Shown: positions 51,906 through 64,000 of the stretch, one piece after another | Position numbering within the stretch: the first letter of the stretch is position 1 | Layout: each line of letters starts with the position of its first letter | NCBI GenBank assembly: GCA_008973525.1 | Contig: WACJ01000291.1 | Span: 1-64,000, forward strand | Direction: 5' to 3' | Origin: Stenopsyche tienmushanensis | Lineage: Eukaryota > Arthropoda > Insecta > Trichoptera > Stenopsychidae | Length of the DNA: 64,000 bases | The notes under the pieces: generated by a model | What the model saw: only the letters and a program-made list of their open reading frames with translations | Told to the model about the DNA's origin: nothing | Database searches by the model: none | Made by a program: the position numbers and the translations under genes

Positions 51906-53593
51906 GTAGCATAAGCAATCATTAGGCCTATCATTTTCTTATATTTTATTATATATTACACAAATGCACTATTTAGTTAACAATGTTTGTTAAAAAGTAG
52001 GAAAAAAAAGATATGTATAAAAACAAATTTTCCTTGAACCAAGAAATTTCACTTCAACCTCGTGAGAGTCTTAAATATTTAACATCTTTTTTTTACGTAC
52101 TTCTGCATCTCTTTGAGATTTTGCACACAATTTAGGAAGAATGGGAAACTTTTCTGCGCTCCAGATTGGATTTCGCTCAAATCGCCTTCACAATACGAAC
52201 CAATTTCGGAGAAGTTGCTGTTCTTTGGGGCTGCCATTATTGGGTTTTGCAATGCAATCGATACCTTTAAAATTATCAATGTTACGATTCAAGAATATGT
52301 TTTTTTGTAAATTCAGATGTTAAAACTCAATTATAGTAAACTTTGGAACTTGTATGACATGTGTAACTCAATTACAGTTTGTTTGAATTCCATCACGATT
52401 TTCGGTTTTATTTTAAAGTAAGAACGGATTTTTTTATTGCGAATTTATTGACTGTATTTCAAAATATTGATCTCAAAATTATGTTTAATTGTACAAAAGT
52501 GTACCAGTCTAAATTTCATTCTTATAGAGAGATCGTCGATAGTTTTTTCATCTAAGGGTTGTATTAAAACAATTTCAACTCAGTGACAATACGAAGAAGG
52601 TTCAAGTGAAATGCTTTGTGAAGTCGTCGGCATTTAGCAGGTTAAAACCTCGTTTGCCTCTTGACAGATATGAGCGTCACGAGCTCGACGACACAATAGA
52701 AGGGCTGTGATTAGTTTCATGTTAACACAATGAAAAAAAAACGAAGCCTTTGTGACTCAACTGAAACTTTAACGACCCATGCAAGAAATCAGCTAAAAGG
52801 CCGATTTGCTGTTTTTGACACCGACCCTCACAACGAGGCCTTATATTAAACGCAATTGCTCGAGCGAAAGCTTTTTATACAAGTGAAACACATGTCCATG
52901 ATATTTTTCCATTCGAGCTTAGCGAAAGGCCTCGACAAAACAAATTACATCATATTAGCACAAGAGAAAATGTGATATTTTCATCAAATTAATTTTAATC
53001 ATATCCCGGCCTTAATTGTGCAAATTTTTTTCGGCTACAGGCGTAAAGTTCGCGTGGAAAATATTCGCCATTTTGAATTATTACACGTCGTAAAATCTTT
53101 GAAGATTACGTTTTCGACTTTTAAAGAGCAACTTTGGTGAGTGAACGTTTGTGTACAGTAATTATACCGCGTCATTTAAAGCATTTAAACCACTTGAAGA
53201 AGATAAATTCGTAACCAAGAAACTTCCATCACATAAAATTTATGTGAAAACTCTTAACGACGTAATGAAGCGGACATTTTCCTCAGGTAGAATTGTGCCC
53301 TAAGGAAACTTTGCGGTAAAACTCTCCCTCTGTTGCAGCTTCCTAAATGAAATAAAACAGGTAAAGACATCCTGTTTGTGCTACGTTAGATATAAACAAT
53401 TTATCACAAATACATTAATTTATAACATCAACATAAAAAACGTATATAATTTAGATATTGTTCTGATTATAATAATAGTCACGAGCAATCAATAAGCTAA
53501 CCCTCATTAATTTTACAATCGGCGATATATCGTTGCTGAACATCCAGATGGTTATTATAATTACATTTGAGAGAAATCGTTTCGTTCGTTTAG
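51906..53593. other. Unique stretch
   Basis: No gene recognised. About 52600-53340 has a balanced composition without repeats and could hold regulatory DNA. Confidence 0.35.
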
Positions 53594-53690
53594 TTTTTAT
53601 TGATCGATCGTTTCGATTCACATTTATATGGAATTTCTGGATCTGAAAATGTGAATAATAAGACTATTAATAAAATCGGGAACAATAATT
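53594..53690 (+). mobile_element. SINE body fragment
   Basis: TGATCGATCGTTTCGATTCA and TGGATCTGAAAATGTG, followed by ATTAATAAAATCGGG, match the bodies of the SINE copies at 46560 and 62036. A tRNA-like head was not recognised here. Confidence 0.5.
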
Positions 53691-53808
53691 AAACTATCAT
53701 TTAAAAATATTAATTAATTTCAACCAAATTTTTTTATTAAAATAATTTTATCATAATTTAAACATAAGTAAAAGATAATGAAACCACCGAACACATTTTT
53801 TTTGTATA

Positions 53809-55208
53809 GAATGGGCCATAAAAATTTGGTTTTTTGAAATATTCATGAGCAAAAAAATACAGATTTAATTTATATAAATTGTTATCCTAAATATCCTAAA
53901 AAAAAAGTTTTTTTTAATAATATCCAAATGGCCGCCATCTTACCGCTAATATTCCTCAAATCTGGCCCTTATATTTTCGAATAATTTTCGAAAAAAAGCT
54001 CGGGGAAAGTTGACCATTTCTTGACGAATGTTCTCCTTTAGTTGGAGTATTGTCACTGGTTTATTTATGTTAAGATCAGCTATAGTTAGATCCAGGCTGC
54101 AGGGTATGGAATATCTATCATCTAAATCATCCTTTGCGCCTTTTTTTTTCATTTCTTTAACTTGGGATGTACTCTCGTTGGATGAATGGCAAGTTGCGCT
54201 ATCTTGCTGCATCCAAATCCTATTGTTATAACCAATGAACTGATGCAACTGAATGCAAAGGGAATAGAGAATACTTTGGAAAATGTCTTTGGTGTTATGA
54301 TTTCTGATTTTTCTTGCTATTGAATATGCAATTTTGTTTCTTTATATTAATGGACGTTTCTACCTTATTGGTTTAAAAAAATCTTTTTTTTCTTCATGTA
54401 TCGGAAAGAACCAATGTTTAAGAATACGTTCAGTAATTTTCAAGGCGATATAAATAAAATCCGCAAAGTTATAGGCCGACAAGGAAAAGCTGTGCTTCGC
54501 GAAGCTGAGGAAAGGAGAAACTTTAAACGCATTTTTCTCGAAACTACTTTTTTCAAGCTCATGGAAGTGCTTCCACACACCGTAGATGAGCATTCTTTAT
54601 GAAATTTGGCAGGCACGTGTATAATAAATGTCTTCAACGTATAGACTACAATTATCTAAAAATATTTAAAAATGTTTATTTAATGAACAAAAAACTACAA
54701 AAAATGTTGATTAAAACACAAAATTTTCTTTGATCGCTCACTATTTTTTTATTTTCCAATATTTCTTTTTAGTTATAGTCTAAGCTATAAACAAAATTGT
54801 ACAAAGTAAAAATATGTTTAATTTTTTTGCTGCAAATCATTTGTCCATGACATAGAACTTCCATGGTGAAGAAAATCATTGCTCGTGCACCGACATATGT
54901 GTATCCTCCTACTCCCACTACTATACTTTGTCAAACTTTTAAAAATATTTTTATGTTCAATAAAGATTGTTTAACACACTAAATATCAACGTTCTGTATA
55001 TAATATTTTTTGCTTAAAAAAATATTAAAAAATCGATCACTTTTAGGCCCAACAAGGTAGAAACATCCCTTAAGTCTTCAAAAATCTATGGGCCAAATTT
55101 AAGGAATACCAGCAGCGAGATGGAGGTCATTTGGACAATATTATTTTTAAGAAATAATTTTCCTTAGTTATTTAAAAAAAAAGCAAAACTTTATGGCTCG
55201 TCCCAGAC
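53809..55208 (-). mobile_element. IS630/Tc1-mariner (DDE) element with inverted repeats
   Basis: The ends are imperfect inverted repeats: left AGAATGGGCCATAAAAATTT, right in reverse GGGACGAGCCATAAAGTTTT. On the minus strand, 54248-53946 encodes IWMQQDSATCH and, after a diverged stretch, LKENIRQEMVNFPRAF, matching the C-terminal part of insect DDE_3-type transposases. The remaining N-terminal part is not readable as protein, so the copy is inactive. Confidence 0.7.
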
Positions 55209-58200
55209 TAAGAAAAAATACCTATGGAAATTGCCCACATCCGATTACAGACATAGGATCTTAAGTATAGACATTTATGATTTTTTTAATCATTAGCTTT
55301 TAAATCTTAAACAATTATCAGAAGAAGATTTTAATGATTGTAAAAAAAAATACAATAGTAAAATATATTAATTTTTTTAATGGGAAGCTTTTAGTATAAA
55401 GATAAAAGCTGGCAGGTCCCATTAACAGCTTTGAATCCTCGATTCAATTCATTTTAGCAGGATTTTCGGATAATATTACTATGCTTTAACCTCGTATTTA
55501 TCCTATGGCATTTTAGATAGTTTGTGTAATGTGCTATTGTAGAATTTTAAGGCATTGAACATGTTTATAAACATTTAAATGTATAATAAAGCACTCACTG
55601 TCTGCATGAAAAAGCGTATATTCCTGATCGCTCTGGGCTCGTATAATCCGAAATTTTGTTGGAAAACTTTTATTGTGTAAGAGCGTAATAAGCATTAGCG
55701 TTTGCGAACGTCATATGGCACTTTCCCAGAGAAATATGAAACTCTTCAGAACTCGAGCTCGTTATTTCCTACAAAACGTTACTTTGTATTCATCAGAGCC
55801 CGGGACTAAGGGAATGGAGCATTAGCTCGTAAATTTGTTTCAGTTTTTATCTTAAATTGTATGTACAGAGTGTTCGCCATAGGCACTCGAAGCTGCCGTC
55901 GAATTAAATTATTTTCGAAATAAATATGTGTATGTGCTCCAGACATTACCCCTTACCTAGACTAGTCACTCACCAAATACACCGCATCACATATGACAAG
56001 ATATATGCGTTCTCGCATATTGTGATTTACGAGGGTGGATACATATCCGTCTCTATCAAAACGTATTTTCGTCCTTGTCATCAGCCTTTGGGGATTAAAT
56101 CTTCTATAATATAATACATGGGGCAGATCGAGAGTAGCTCGAAGCATCCCTAATGATGTACCAGTCGCTTTATGCGTTAAAAACTGACGTAATTAATGAA
56201 AAATTCGAAAACAAAGCGAAACAATTAATATAAGCCCCAAATATATACACAGAAATCATTCCTTCATTAAATAATTTATAAATCAAATTTAAATTTGGAT
56301 ACGTTTTTATACGATTTTGAATCGATACAATGAAAAATTTTAAAGACTGCCATTGTATCATATACATGTTATTATTATCCCTATAACTTATATAATATAA
56401 GATGTCTTTTCGATTTATAATCAATTACTTCAGCAGCTACAATGGATTGAAAATTAAAGGAAAAAAATATGGAAAATGTTCTTATTAAGGCATATGAATA
56501 AAATGCATTGTATGTGATATGAATAAGACGATAACAAAGAATTCTCTGTATACAATTTGCTTACAATATATTAAAAGAGATATTACTCCTTTGATACATC
56601 AGACTATCGAGTCTTTCAACCTTATGAAAATTAATTTTGAAAGATGTGCAGCAATCAAAACATGTCTGAGGACTCCAATCGATGAAAGCATATTTTTAAA
56701 TTAAAAAAATAAATCGATAATTTATCTCAATAAGATGCCAGTATCAATCGTGATGCAAATATATACGATCTGAATTATTATACCTATGAGATGTTTTTAT
56801 ACGAAATGTCTGATTTGGCCATTTAAAAAGTAAAAATAATGATATATTTATATAAAAATGAAATATCACTATGCGTAGATCAATCGAAGATTATTCATTT
56901 TCATAGCCCAAAGAAATTATTACAGCAAGGTCTTATTGCAGAATAAGCTTTTTTCAATTAAAATATTTTATTTTTGTCTTACAAAAGCCGCATGTTAATA
57001 ATTTAAATACGTTTAAGTGCATTTCATTGGTAAAAATATTTATTGAAATACATCTCAAGTACAATTCGATACTGTAACAGCATCTTCGATAGATGTAAGA
57101 AATATGATATCTTAGACAAAGAGTTTTATTTGAGAGCAAATAAAAATAAATTGATAGCTCGTTTATTGCTGAAATATCCGAATATTATGTTATAAAAAAT
57201 ACACTGTTTTTAATTACTATTGTTGAAGATTTTCGGTTTTCTTCTTATTCGAAGTTGTATTGTTAATTCTTTAGAGGAACTGTAGGTTTTCAATGCCTGG
57301 CTGCCGAAGATCTAAACGTGTACTGCATAAGAATATTCATATATGCTGTTAATTCCTTTAAAACATCACGTTTTAGATACATTATTAGATAGGAGGATCC
57401 CGAAAGGGCTGTCGTCCCCTACGTTAGCCCCTGGGCGTATGTGCAGTCCTCTCTGGAGGGATTCAAAGCTTTCATCATGATTTCAAAGAAATTGAGAGCT
57501 ACGCACACAATGTAAATTTTAGGCGATCGATTGGATGTCGCAACCCTTTGAGAGTAGGGATTTTTGTAAAAAATTGAAATTTCATTACGTTTCATAAGAA
57601 TATTTCGAATTTATAAGAAAAGTTGGAGCGTTACCATCTGTGCATAACGCAGATGTTCTTTGAGCCAACTTAGCGTACAACGCGCACTAAGAATTTAATA
57701 TGCAAAATACCTTATACACAATTTTGTATGAAAGTGCTTCATTTTACGTTCATTATGTACTTTTTTATTTGTCGTGTTTTAATGTTTTTCAATAAGCGTT
57801 TTATAATAGTGGTGTCTACATATAACACTACCATCGGCGTAAGTTTTTTGCTTGGGAACAAACACGAAAACGCGGTGCAAATGATGAAAGTTTTATGCGA
57901 AATAGATATTTTGGAACAAATATTTAGATCATAAATCATATACATTTTCTTATTTTTTCATTATGTTTTTATTGTAAAATATAAGTATTTGTATGTATAT
58001 ATGTTAGCTTAATTATGTCAAACTATACCGTAGAGATTATTATTTTTATAATTAAATATATTGTTCTTAAATCGCTAAAACTTCAAAAATATTAGCATCT
58101 CTCCAAAAATAAAAATTCAAATTGGGTACAAAATCTTTCTCAAAATAAAAATCATTTGATCATATAATATGTGGTTCTTGTTATACGTACAATAACATAT

Positions 58201-59219
58201 CTAGATTTCTTATAATTTGTGTTTAAATCATTTAAAAATCTATAAGAGGTTTTTAATATCTGATTCATTTTGATATTAATTTTCTGCTCTTAATAAAAAT
58301 CCATCCATATTAACACATTCTGAGCTACTATGTTTCACAGTGCTGTTTGTAATCGAAGTTTCGAAGAATTTGCAATATATTATATCCTTTGTCTCGAGAT
58401 AAAGTCTTGTAAGATCAGTATAATTTTTAAACCAGAAAACAGATAAAAACGATTTTTTTTTGAGTGCTTTCACAAAAATCTACTGCATTGACATACACAG
58501 ATAAATATTCCTAATTATAAGCCACTTATTGTAATGTCTTCATTTTAAAAGTTGAACAATATCTTAGCTTAGCATAAAAAATAATCAGCTTTGTAGGAAT
58601 AATTACACGTAATGGGCGTTTTATCATCACATAAATAGACATCACAACCAACAAAGAACAGCAAATAAATGTACAAGCAATTTCTCATCATCAATAGAGA
58701 AGCTTTATTTCTTTAGCAGATCATTTTAAATGCGAAAAACAGTGACTATCTCGAAAAGATACGCCCATTTCGATACTTAAGCCCGGTTCAAACATAAGAA
58801 AGGTTTTCTTATGAAAAGTTCACTTTAGAAGTGCATTAAAATCGATTAGAAATGCTTACTAAAAGCTCAAATATAAAGCACCCAAGCTTGATCAATATCA
58901 ATACAACATATCTTAAATTTAATATTGCAAATTAAAATGTATCCATAATATAAAATTTAATACGTTTAATTTAAAAAATGTCAATCAATGTGTTTCGAAA
59001 CATAAAATTAATTTGAATGGGTCTTTTTTTGAGTCATATTTACAGGTTTTTGTTCGATCTAAAGCTTCTCAAGTCGCCGACAGATGTCACTCCATCCCTA
59101 AAGCTGAAGATGGCGTTCACATTACGTATAAATAACGACACTCTTTCAAGGTAAACACGAGAAACGACTTAATACATCAAATGACAGTATTTTCATATTT
59201 CATCGAGTTTTTTGACAGT
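55209..59219. other. Unique AT-rich stretch
   Basis: No gene recognised on either strand. A short GC-richer patch lies at about 57385-57470 without recognisable content. Confidence 0.4.
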
Positions 59220-59610
59220 TTAAGGTAATCTCCCTAGCGCGAAAGGGGTGCATTAAATCAATTTGAATTTTTAAAGGGTCGGTTCCGCCCTGCAAATATC
59301 CACGTCTATAAGGCGGCTATTTATTTAATCAGCCTTCATTGGACCCGACAGAGCCACTTCGGCGATAATTCTACCCCAACAAGAAAGGCAAATTAGTGTC
59401 TCGAGTAGAAAGCCGCTTCCACCATCGCCAACTAACTTTTCAGTATTCCGAGCTCTCGGCGCTGCGCCCAGTTCCTTCCTTTGACACCGACGCCCCGGGC
59501 GAAATTTCATTATGTCAATCAAAATTATCAAAATAGACTGACGAGTCCTAGGCATATAATTCAGTTTATAACAAATGTAATCAATCATTCAGATCCCGTC
59601 CTAAGCCGGG
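59220..59610. promoter_or_regulatory. GC-richer unique block, possible regulatory module
   Basis: Balanced composition, no repeat and no family-like coding in AT-rich surroundings. Contains TCAATCAAAATTATCAAAAT near 59515. The minus-strand frame 59588-59325 has no known features. Regulatory function is only inferred. Confidence 0.25.
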
Positions 59611-61934
59611 GGTGACATTTGCGCAGTATCGGAGACAAAAATGAATGTCTTTCATTTGTGCTAATGTGTGGACGATATGCGAATGGAGCACTTGAACTAC
59701 AAAACGAAAAGCGGAATTTGGAACAATTCCAAGGGTTCTAATATCAGGCCGTATGGAAATACCTTTTGATTTTAATGCAGTAATAGTTTATGATGAGTGT
59801 TAACTACTATTGAAAAAAACATTTATATCGAATTTACAATTATGTGTATTAGGGTGGTCCTTATTTTTGGACTTTTAAAAAATTGGGCGGTGACCTTGTC
59901 ATATGATTTTTTGCCCTAAAAATGAATATGTGTTTTTTTATTTAAAAAGTCAAAGATTCAATAAAAGTCGTATAACCACATAACTATTAATCTGGCTTAT
60001 CGATTCTGGTATGTTTATTAGTCTATTTTGTAGTGGAACGCATTGAGATTTAATGAATCTTTCCATCGTCAAGAAACGACATACAATTATTAAAAGACCT
60101 GATATCCTTTGAAAATATAAACCAAACAATGGTCAAAGTTGCCATGGATTTTTTTTGACCCAAATGTGTATTTAAAAAATTAATTACAAACAAAAATGAT
60201 CCACTAATGAAAAAATCTTCCTTTGTCGAAATACCATCGTTTCTTCTGTGATTTCTATATATCGCGTAAAAATGAAACCACAAACTGAGTATCGCGTATG
60301 AGGGCACATGAGACCAAAAATATCCCTATTATTACACGTGATTTGGAGTTAATTTGATACATTAAGTCTCATAGTCTTTTAAATACACGGATTTACTATT
60401 ACGCAGTATATCGGTAGACAAGCCCAGTAATCACAATTAAATTTTAATTGTCTCTAAGAGGCCCCAAGCTTTCATGACGCCTGGGTCATTTCTAGCGTTA
60501 ATTTTTCTACAGAAATCCACCACCCCTTATATGAAATAAAATCTAACAAAGTAACGAGTTTAGAATATTCAGCCGAAATAAATTGATATTTTTATACCGA
60601 TACAATTCCTGAAACTACCATGGAATTTGTTCTACTAGAATATTGAACAATTTAATAAAAGAACTAGTGAGTTCTACTTTTGGGAAACTATATTTTCATA
60701 CTTTGATTCTCTCAATCGTTTGCATTTTATCAACGGTATGAAGACTAACATTTGTTGAGAAATGTTATAAAAGAATTGTAAATACTAAAAACTAGATGTA
60801 CTTGGGAAAATGTGAAACAAGACCTACACCAACCTACAAGTACGTGGTTTTGAAACTCATTGAACCATATACTGGTTGAGATTAAACAGTTAGAAAATAT
60901 CATACAAAATGTCAAGTAGAATGCATAAATATGAGAAAATCTTCAATTTGGCTGGATAAATGAAGAGATTACAGGTGAAAAAAAATTTACAGGAATATTT
61001 TTTATTCTAATTGGTAATAAAAACTTGCTAGTAAATGTATCTTCAGCAAACTCTAGTAAGTACTTCCTTTATGGAAAAAATGTGCCGAAAAAAATAGTAA
61101 TCAGGTAAGTTTTCATTTATGAAGATTGAATATTTGAACAATTTTTATATTACGGTTATTCTCAGATTCAGATTATTTTCAGGTAATACAAATTACGATT
61201 GAGATGATGAATTCTTTTGATGAAATATTTCGAGCAGCATTCAATCGTATTGAAAAATAAAATTTGCAGCCCTCTACATTTGATTGACTATGATTAATGA
61301 AAACATGCCGGATCGACCCATTTCAAATGCAATAATTTACCATTGAATCACTGGAATGAAGCTCATTGTGATTCAATCCACGCTTAAATTTTTTAGTGAG
61401 TCAGGGTAAATAGCCTGAATTGATTTTCCACTCAAAGGAAAGCATGAAAGTCGTACTGTTTGCCGAGTACTTCCATAAACCAATAGAAAAGTCGAATATC
61501 GTTATATCCAAGCAATCTAAATGAGTGTTAAATTCGAGAAAAAATCTGCCAGAATCGATTGTTTAATCAGATTATACAAGAAAAATGGCATTATCATTTG
61601 GCGATAGAGTCGATGAAAAGTATTTTTTGTAGCTCTAATGTAAGTTGGCGCTTTTTTATATATTGATATTCGCATCAGGAAGGGAGCATTTGGAAGGAGT
61701 TTATTACAGAATGATTTTGCCTCCCCGGGCAAAGGGTCCTTTGAAATTCTAAAACTGTCGGGGGCGATTTCAGATCACACAAAAATTTAACACGCCCTTA
61801 CGGGGTTGTACCGCCCACGAGGCGTTCACACACAGGGATGCTGACCATTCCAAATGCTTCCTCATACCATCGGATACCATCTGTTTCAAACAAATTTCTA
61901 TCCGAGGGTATAATGTGTACGATTTCATTTGAAT
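59611..61934. other. Unique AT-rich stretch
   Basis: No gene recognised. Near 59850 the sequence TTAGGGTGGTCCTTATTTTT resembles the end of a DNA transposon, without a partner. A perfect 10-bp inverted repeat (ATTGAATCAC at 61342-61351, complement at 61368-61377) is present. Confidence 0.35.
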
Positions 61935-62035
61935 ATCCGATAATTGGACTTTTAATTAGGAGTCTTAGCGTAATATTATGATATCTGATCGTTGAAAAAT
62001 GCGCTAATTAAATTTTATGCGCCTAATTAATAAAA
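61935..62035. promoter_or_regulatory. Cluster of homeodomain-type sites
   Basis: Within about 100 bp there are several TAAT cores, including TTTAATTAGG, GCTAATTAAAT and CCTAATTAAT, plus TTTTATGCGC. Such density suits homeodomain binding, but chance is considerable in AT-rich DNA. Confidence 0.25.
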
Positions 62036-62225
62036 AAACAAGTATTAGTATAATGGTTAAGATCCTGGACTCTTATTTTAAAGCTATTTAAATCTAGATT
62101 GTGGAGAAAAATTTTAGCGTATCAACAAATTTGGAAGAACGTCGTCGATCGTCTCGATCCATATTTAATCTGATTTTCTTGATCTGAAAAAGTAAGTATT
62201 GAAATAATTAATAAAGTCATGCATG
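62036..62225 (+). mobile_element. tRNA-derived SINE copy
   Basis: The head AGTATTAGTATAATGGTTAA followed by CCTGGACTCTTATTTTAAAG and TTAAATCTAGA is tRNA-like in A-box and B-box layout. The body (CGATCGTCTCGATCC, TTGATCTGAAAAAGTAAG) matches the copies at 46560 and 53594. Confidence 0.6.
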
Positions 62226-64000
62226 GATGATTATGAGTGACTTAAATCGCAACAATAAATAAAGTATAATTTAATTTCATACCCATTGATTATCACCTAT
62301 CTAAAATTTCTATTCAAATAATCTTATTATAATTTAAAAATATGTGGAATTCAAATGAAAAATCTTTCCCTTAGAAAATAATACGTAATTCGTACGTATT
62401 CTGTCGACCATAAATTGATGATGAAATGAAGAAATGCAAGTCATCTACGATTTAAAGTAAAACAATATAAAGACGAAAGAATGGTCCTAAATTCATTCTA
62501 ACAATATAAAACGCATATAAAATTAGCCTTAATGTACATTTTTAAAGTCTACCTAAAATATCAACACTTAAATGTATTATATGTTATCTAGTTATTATCT
62601 AGTTTTAACCTAGATGACAATACTGATATGTTTATTAATATATAAAATGCTTACTTTTGAACATATATCCATTGCTACTGAGCGAGCACATGAAAGATGG
62701 ATAATTTGTCTTGGATAATGGAAATATCAAAAACGTCGAATTCATGCAGAAGACTCGATGAAAACTTTGTTTCAGCGACATCGACTTTGATAATTTCATA
62801 TTCCGATGACGACATCAAATATTCAAATGACATTAGCCTGATTTCCGCTCTAAAATGTTGGAGCTAGTTCTTGGGGATGAAATATAATTTTAAAAATTCA
62901 GCCCGGAGCGGCGAAAATTGAATAAAGAACTGATGCAATCAAATATGCAAATCATTCACTCTCGGCGCGAATGCCAAAGGAGACTGAGATACATAAATTC
63001 TACACAGTTTTAATTTTTTTCGGGGCGTAATAAATTTAAAACGTGTTGATCTTGTGCCTTTGCCTGCGTTTATTTTAAACCCTAACGTAAAATAATATTT
63101 TTGACGCTTTTTATAATCGGAATAAATTTTCGTTTCGGGATATCCATGTGTATGTGAAAACTGTCGATGGTTTTTTAACAGAATTACTCTGTTAAATTGC
63201 GAGACAAATTTCTTTACTATCGAGTGTATAAATACGATGAACCTTATCATTGTAAATATCATAAATATTGCATAGATTTTAGCTCAACAATTTATTTGGT
63301 TAAAGTGTATGTATGTGATTTTATTGCAATATTTTACACTAATTTAATAATTTACAAAATAAGATGTCCATGCTAAAAAAATATTTTCTTAAGCGTTTTT
63401 TCTTAAGATGCCATATTTGTTATCGAATGTAAGCGATCTTAATAAGAGGCTTTTCTTCAAATAAATAATATTTTTTATGGTTGTTTCTCATTAGCTTTTA
63501 CAAGGCCTTTTATTGAGCCTAATCAAAATGTATTTCTTCGATTAATGTCAATATTTAAGTATTTCATGTTATAAAATTTAATTTATTTCTTAGGAAAGAT
63601 TTGTATACATAACCAATGTAATAGGGGTTTTTTTATATTAAAAATTTTAATACTTTCTTTTTTGTATACGCATTTTGTTTTAAATTTTGACTTTCTTTCG
63701 ACCCTTCCTTTATACAAAATGTTTTTTTATCCTCAACGAAAAGAAACTTTGTTATAAGACTTAAGTGAAAATCTTTTTATTTTATTTTAACGTTATATTA
63801 TAAAATTTTTCTCTTGAAAATTTATACCAAATTCTTGCCTTCATCAGTTATTTTCTCTCAAGAATATCAATTTTATTGATCTATATATTTGATGCTCTCG
63901 TTTTAAATTAAGAATTATTTCAAAATATTGCGTAAATCCAAAGCTCATTGTAATAATGAATGTAATGATGAATGTTTATTTAACAGTGTATTTTTAAAAA
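62226..64000. other. Unique AT-rich stretch to the window end
   Basis: No gene recognised. About 62690-63240 has a more balanced composition; the rest is very AT-rich. Confidence 0.4.

Overview
The window looks like arthropod, most likely insect, nuclear DNA. It is strongly AT-rich, has many short GT-AG introns, and carries hAT, mariner, pogo-like and other Tc1/mariner-superfamily transposon remnants plus tRNA-derived SINE-like pieces. I cannot fix the order or species from the sequence alone. There is no bacterial-type gene, operon, rRNA or CRISPR array.

Region 1 (about 150-15,800, + strand) is one real gene: the C-terminal two thirds or so of an axonemal inner-arm dynein heavy chain. I could place 50 consecutive exons, about 8.5 kb of coding sequence (about 2,800 codons). 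They cover the end of the linker, the six AAA modules, the stalk with its microtubule-binding tip, and the C-terminal domain, ending at a TAA at 15670-15672 followed by a poly(A) signal. The 5' part of the gene lies outside the window. Exons from 1025 onward are clean and splice in phase. The first four exons (153-923) carry four single-base deletions relative to the family, one of them inside the AAA1 Walker A motif. Because all are -1 changes clustered in under 500 bp, a local base-calling or assembly problem is more likely than a dead gene, but this needs raw reads. The longer dynein introns are filled by mobile DNA: a broken hAT element, a mariner containing a nested TA-flanked MITE, a complete hAT-type MITE with 8-bp target duplications, a dispersed repeat, and a striking 110-bp-arm perfect palindrome.

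Region 2 (about 15.8-64 kb) has no gene that I can name. It is a transposon graveyard mixed with unique AT-rich DNA and a few GC-richer blocks (17.6-17.9, 33.85-34.1, 45.9-46.05, 50.8-51.4 and 59.2-59.6 kb). I recognise several families. One is a hAT-like family with CAGRGCCGTAAC-type ends (18898, 22864, 37468). A second hAT family has TAGGGAAT...CCCGGGATCCCGG ends (38356, 42875, 47124). A GC-rich repeat of about 430-480 bp occurs in four copies (27.06, 27.66, 32.2, 51.46 kb). There are also two different degenerate IS630/Tc1-mariner (DDE) elements (44.69 and 53.8 kb), a pogo/Tigger fragment, a ZBED5/SCAND3-like hAT fragment, and tRNA-derived SINE-like copies. The rest could be a gene desert or one very large intron. 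An isolated 83-bp exon-like segment (30530-30612), X-box-like palindromes in two GC islands, and a homeodomain-site cluster near 62 kb are the best hints of function there.

I do not see a convincing new biological system. The observations most worth a second look are the clustered frameshifts in the dynein AAA1 region, the perfect palindrome inside a dynein intron, the nested element structures, and the X-box-like motifs near an axonemal gene.
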